From the NCBI GenBank assembly GCA_947072805.1, contig CAMTJK010000150.1, positions 1 to 8,118 of the forward strand: 8,118 nt of DNA, written 5' to 3'. The number at the start of each line of letters is the position of its first letter. Position 1 is the first letter of the stretch. Positions 5,701-8,118 of this stretch are shown here, piece after piece. This DNA is from an uncultured Prevotella sp. Its GTDB lineage: Bacteria; Bacteroidota; Bacteroidia; Bacteroidales; Bacteroidaceae. The position numbers and the translations under genes were made by a program. The notes under the pieces are model-generated. The model did no database searches, was not told the origin of the DNA, and saw only the letters and a program-made list of their open reading frames with translations.

Positions 5701-8118
5701 GGCAGGAAAATGGGGCGGCATGATGAGAAAACTCGACACCAACGACTTCGAAACGGCAAACATAGAATATATAGAGTTCTGGATGCTCGACCCCTTTATC
5801 TACTCACGGCAGAACGGAGAGGCTTCATCGTTCGGCGGCGACCTATACTTCAACCTCGGAGAGGTGAGCGAAGATGTACTGCGCGACGGCAAGAAATTCT
5901 ACGAAAGCGGCATGCCGGTAGACGGCAGCAACAACTTCGTAACCACACAATGGGGTAAGGTGCCGGTGCAGGCAACACAAACATATGCCTTCGCCACAAC
6001 ATCAGGGTCGCGTGAAAAGCAGGACGTGGGACTTAACGGACTTACCGATGAGGAAGAAAGAAACTATCCTACCTACGCGGACTTCAACAACTTTGTGACC
6101 ACCCTGACAAACGACAGCGTGAAAAGCGCATGGGCAACCGACCCCGCCAACGACGACTACCACTATTTCAGAGGTGCCGACCTCGACAACCGGCAGGCGT
6201 CGATAATGGAAAGATACAAGAGAATAAACAATCCGCAAGGCAACTCACCCGACAACGACGGCAACAACGAGGGCTATGACACATCGTATAAGACCACTCC
6301 CGACGTGGAGGATATAAACCAGGACTATACGCTAAACGAATATGAGCGATACTACCAATATAAGGTGAGCATACGCCCGGAGGATATAAACGAAAACAAC
6401 ATAGGCAACAACTTCATTACCGACATAAGGAGGTATGAAGCCCACCTGCGCAACGGCAACCGCGAAACCGTAAACTGGTACAAGTTCCGCATTCCACTCA
6501 ACACTGCCGACAAAAAGGTCATCGGCTCCATAAACGACTTCACTTCGATACGCTTCATGAGAATGTTCCTCACAGGCTTCGAGAAGCCGATTGTACTGCG
6601 ATTCGGCAGCCTCGACCTCGTGCGCGGCGAATGGCGTACATACGAACAGGACCTCAGCAACAACACATCTGCCAACACCGGAACACTCGACGCAAGCGCT
6701 GTAAACATAGAAGAGTATAACGACAAACAGCCCGTAAACTACGTACTGCCGCCGGGAATAAGCCGCGTCACCGACCCATCGCAGCCACAACTCGTGGAAA
6801 GCAACGAGCAGGCAATGAACCTAACGGTGAAAAACTTGTCGAAGAACGAAGCCAAGGCTGTATACAAAACCACAACTCTCGACCTAAGACAATACAAACG
6901 CCTGCAGATGTTCGTCCACGCAAACGCCATGCAACAGGACGTAACAAACCTGCAGAACGACCAGCTGGCTGTATTCATACGTCTGGGCAGCGACTACAAA
7001 AACAATTACTATGAATACGAGATTCCGCTGAAACTCACTCCCGCCGGAATGTACGACAAATACTCTACCGAAGCTTGCCGCGCGGTATGGCCAGAAGAAA
7101 ACATGCTCGACATCGACATGTCGTTATTCACCGACGTAAAGAAAGCACGCAACAAGGCACGAGCTGCCGGCGGCGCATCATATACTACGATTTATTCCGA
7201 CTACGACAAGGAAAAACCCAACAACAAGGTAAGCGTGATGGGTAATCCTTCGCTCGGCGAGATAAAGACCATGATGATTGGTGTGAGAAATCTCTCCGGC
7301 TCCACAAAGTCCGGCGAGGTATGGGTGAACGAACTGCGTCTGCTGGAATTCAACAACAAAGGCGGATGGGCTGCCTCGGGAGCACTCAATATGCAACTGT
7401 CTGACTTCGGCATGGTGAACCTTACGGGAAAAATGATGACAGAGGGATTCGGCGGACTGGAGGACGGACTTGCATCGCGCTCCACCGATGACTACAAGAC
7501 ATACAGCCTGACTGCAAACCTTGAACTCGGAAAGTTCTTCCCGGACAAAGCAAAGGTGTCGATACCTTTCTATTATTCGGTAACAAAAGAAGAAACACGA
7601 CCGAAATATAACCCGCTCGACACTGACATGAATCTCGACGACGCCCTTGAGTCGGCTGCCAACTCACATGAGCGCGACTCAATAGAATCTATCGCCGTGA
7701 CAAAGAAGACAAGCACAAACCTGTCATTCTCTAACATCAACGTGGGCATTCACACAAAACGACATCCCATGCCATACGATCCGGGCAACTTCTCGTTCAG
7801 CTACAGCCACTCGCACAACTATACCACAGGCGAGACCACCATATATGAAAAGGAAGACCAGTGGAGGGGCTCGCTCAACTACAGCTATACTCCAGTATAC
7901 AAGACCTATGAACCGTTCAAGAAGCTGAAGGGTAAGAGCAAATGGCTCAAGCTACCCAAGGAGTTCGGCATAAACTATCTGCCGCAAAACATCAGCTTCA
8001 ACAGCGAAATGATACGCAACTACTACGAACTGCAGGAGCGTGACCTCGACTTCAGCGGAGTAGATTCGAAACTGCCGCTCACATTCAGTGAGCAATTCCT
8101 GTGGAACAGAGAATTCTC
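2792..8118 (+). CDS. sprA: T9SS outer-membrane translocon SprA/Sov, 5' part (runs off the window)
   Basis: SprA (Sov in Porphyromonas) is the giant 36-strand outer-membrane barrel through which the type IX secretion system exports proteins carrying a C-terminal sorting domain; PorV binds at its lateral gate and a plug protein closes the periplasmic side. The window holds 1775 codons with no in-frame stop; F. johnsoniae SprA has about 2400 residues, so several hundred codons lie beyond the edge. A signal peptide is clear: basic RGKRK at 2-6, a hydrophobic core at about 8-24 and a likely cut after AFA (25-27). An acidic, Lys/Pro-rich stretch (32-45) follows. Family-typical segments include GNVTFPSNSSLIQG (266-279), DYEENRHFFLAHYF (328-341), RNIVALADLGE (379-389), YIDDFE (837-842), NIEYIEFWMLDPF (990-1002), DYHYFRG (1122-1128), PDVEDIN (1170-1176) and GEVWVNELRL (1508-1517). 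Aromatic, alternating strands dominate from about 1520. Only two cysteines (C808, C1429) are present. The ATG at 2792 gives the signal peptide directly. No separate promoter is seen, so transcription with ruvA is likely. Confidence 0.96.
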   Translation, partial: MRGKRKDISLILRLALLLMVVSAGAFAMPQTDDDDDKATKKPTPKAQPKIVTADETIPDSLLNARWRIQKTAPLITEDLDSSAIDLKMPENIKQEVEYNDSLNLYFIGSKIGDSYLNTPVMMTPEEYRKWSERKAMQQFFRKKDAENVAAKGKEKFDFTDMKFDLGPAEKIFGPGGVRIKTQGTAELKVGATINKIDNPSLPIRNRKTTAFDFDEKINLNLNGKVGDKVNLNLNYNTDATFDFDTKNLKLTYEGKEDEIVKLVEAGNVTFPSNSSLIQGASSLFGIRTDLQFGKLKLQTVMSQKNSTSKSVASKGGTQMTPFEINVADYEENRHFFLAHYFRERYDAAMATLPNIMTGVKITRVEVWVTNKTGTTSNSRNIVALADLGEGKNVSLPMWGGNGDVAPSNSANTEYYAMTHDYVEARQLDRTNTVLDAISGFRGAVDYEKLQSARLLNTSEYKVNTALGYITLNTALQSDQVLAVAFEYTLNGQTYQVGEFAADNTNTNEALFVKALKNTNNSPQMANWKLMMKNVYYLASTVEKTKFRLDVKYQSDTAGVYLTYLPEPSVKSKPLIRVLGADRLDNNNKANSNGYFDYVEGYTVGNGRVFFPAAEPFGSYLKNYLTRSGVSEDKARQYAFTELYDTTKTAAKQIAEKNKYILTGQFKGTAANVISLGAYNVPQGSVVVTAGGVVLSEGSDYSVDYAAGEVTILNQSIIDAGTSINVSLESNSDYGMMRKTMFGINWEYDFSKNFQMSGTLQHLHEQALTSKVAMGSEPLNNMLWGINMNWKKESQWLTNMLNKIPFLHCTQPSQISLTTEFAQLIAGQAGGTQDDASYIDDFENTKNGIDVSEPTSWVLSSVPSMFNEANDKETLASGFNRSLLAWYNIDPLFTYKSSSLTPSHIKSDLKQLSNHYVREVYVSELYPNRDQSTYNGATSTLSILNLAYYPQERGPYNFSTDINPDGTMTNPAGKWGGMMRKLDTNDFETANIEYIEFWMLDPFIYSRQNGEASSFGGDLYFNLGEVSEDVLRDGKKFYESGMPVDGSNNFVTTQWGKVPVQATQTYAFATTSGSREKQDVGLNGLTDEEERNYPTYADFNNFVTTLTNDSVKSAWATDPANDDYHYFRGADLDNRQASIMERYKRINNPQGNSPDNDGNNEGYDTSYKTTPDVEDINQDYTLNEYERYYQYKVSIRPEDINENNIGNNFITDIRRYEAHLRNGNRETVNWYKFRIPLNTADKKVIGSINDFTSIRFMRMFLTGFEKPIVLRFGSLDLVRGEWRTYEQDLSNNTSANTGTLDASAVNIEEYNDKQPVNYVLPPGISRVTDPSQPQLVESNEQAMNLTVKNLSKNEAKAVYKTTTLDLRQYKRLQMFVHANAMQQDVTNLQNDQLAVFIRLGSDYKNNYYEYEIPLKLTPAGMYDKYSTEACRAVWPEENMLDIDMSLFTDVKKARNKARAAGGASYTTIYSDYDKEKPNNKVSVMGNPSLGEIKTMMIGVRNLSGSTKSGEVWVNELRLLEFNNKGGWAASGALNMQLSDFGMVNLTGKMMTEGFGGLEDGLASRSTDDYKTYSLTANLELGKFFPDKAKVSIPFYYSVTKEETRPKYNPLDTDMNLDDALESAANSHERDSIESIAVTKKTSTNLSFSNINVGIHTKRHPMPYDPGNFSFSYSHSHNYTTGETTIYEKEDQWRGSLNYSYTPVYKTYEPFKKLKGKSKWLKLPKEFGINYLPQNISFNSEMIRNYYELQERDLDFSGVDSKLPLTFSEQFLWNREF
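6311..6346 (+). other. EF-hand-like calcium-loop motif inside SprA
   Basis: SprA residues 1174-1185 read DINQDYTLNEYE. Numbered as an EF-hand or dockerin loop, the ligand positions are filled: D1174 (1), N1176 (3), D1178 (5), T1180 (7), N1182 (9) and E1185 (12), with the usual hydrophobic residue L1181 at position 8. The glycine normally at position 6 is a tyrosine here. A second acidic stretch, DNDGNNE (1154-1160), lies just upstream. The pattern is seen directly; calcium binding, probably in a non-barrel domain of SprA, is inferred. Confidence 0.4.

Noticed and set aside
1..8118. Search for CRISPR arrays, tRNA or rRNA genes, insertion sequences and attachment sites
   Set aside because: No regularly spaced repeats, cloverleaf-like sequence, transposase frames or terminal inverted repeats were noticed; nearly all the window is taken up by three conserved genes.

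Overview
The window looks like chromosomal core DNA of a Bacteroidota, most likely order Bacteroidales and possibly Prevotella-like. Three things point there. The large gene on the right is SprA/Sov, the outer-membrane translocon of the type IX secretion system (T9SS), which occurs only in that phylum. The first gene is preceded by a TAnnTTTG promoter element typical of Bacteroidota. None of the genes has a clear Shine-Dalgarno site; starts are preceded by A-rich sequence. Isoleucine is encoded mainly by ATA. The genus is an inference.

Layout: all three genes lie on the + strand. Positions 1-141 are an AT-rich leader with a good Bacteroidota-type promoter (TACCTTTG at 49-56) and two short palindromes around and after the expected transcription start. 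Positions 142-2013 encode a 623-residue inner-membrane protein with five membrane helices and a periplasmic alkaline-phosphatase/sulfatase-fold domain, related to YejM/PbgA/LapC. Positions 2014-2152 hold a perfect 11-bp hairpin straddling the stop codon, a six-T run and two copies of GTATATATACA. Positions 2153-2755 encode RuvA (200 residues). After 36 bases, and in the same reading frame, positions 2792-8118 encode the first 1775 residues of SprA; the gene is uninterrupted and runs off the right edge.

Functions: ruvA and sprA probably share a transcript, although Holliday-junction processing and protein secretion are unrelated jobs, so the pairing reflects conserved order rather than a pathway. 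The YejM-like protein and SprA both concern the cell envelope. The hairpin and intergenic gap suggest the YejM-like gene is a separate unit.

No new multi-gene system, mobile element, CRISPR array or RNA gene is visible. The points most worth a second look are inside known families: the YejM-like protein keeps every residue expected of an active metal-dependent phospho-transferase or hydrolase, and SprA carries a clean EF-hand-like calcium-loop pattern.
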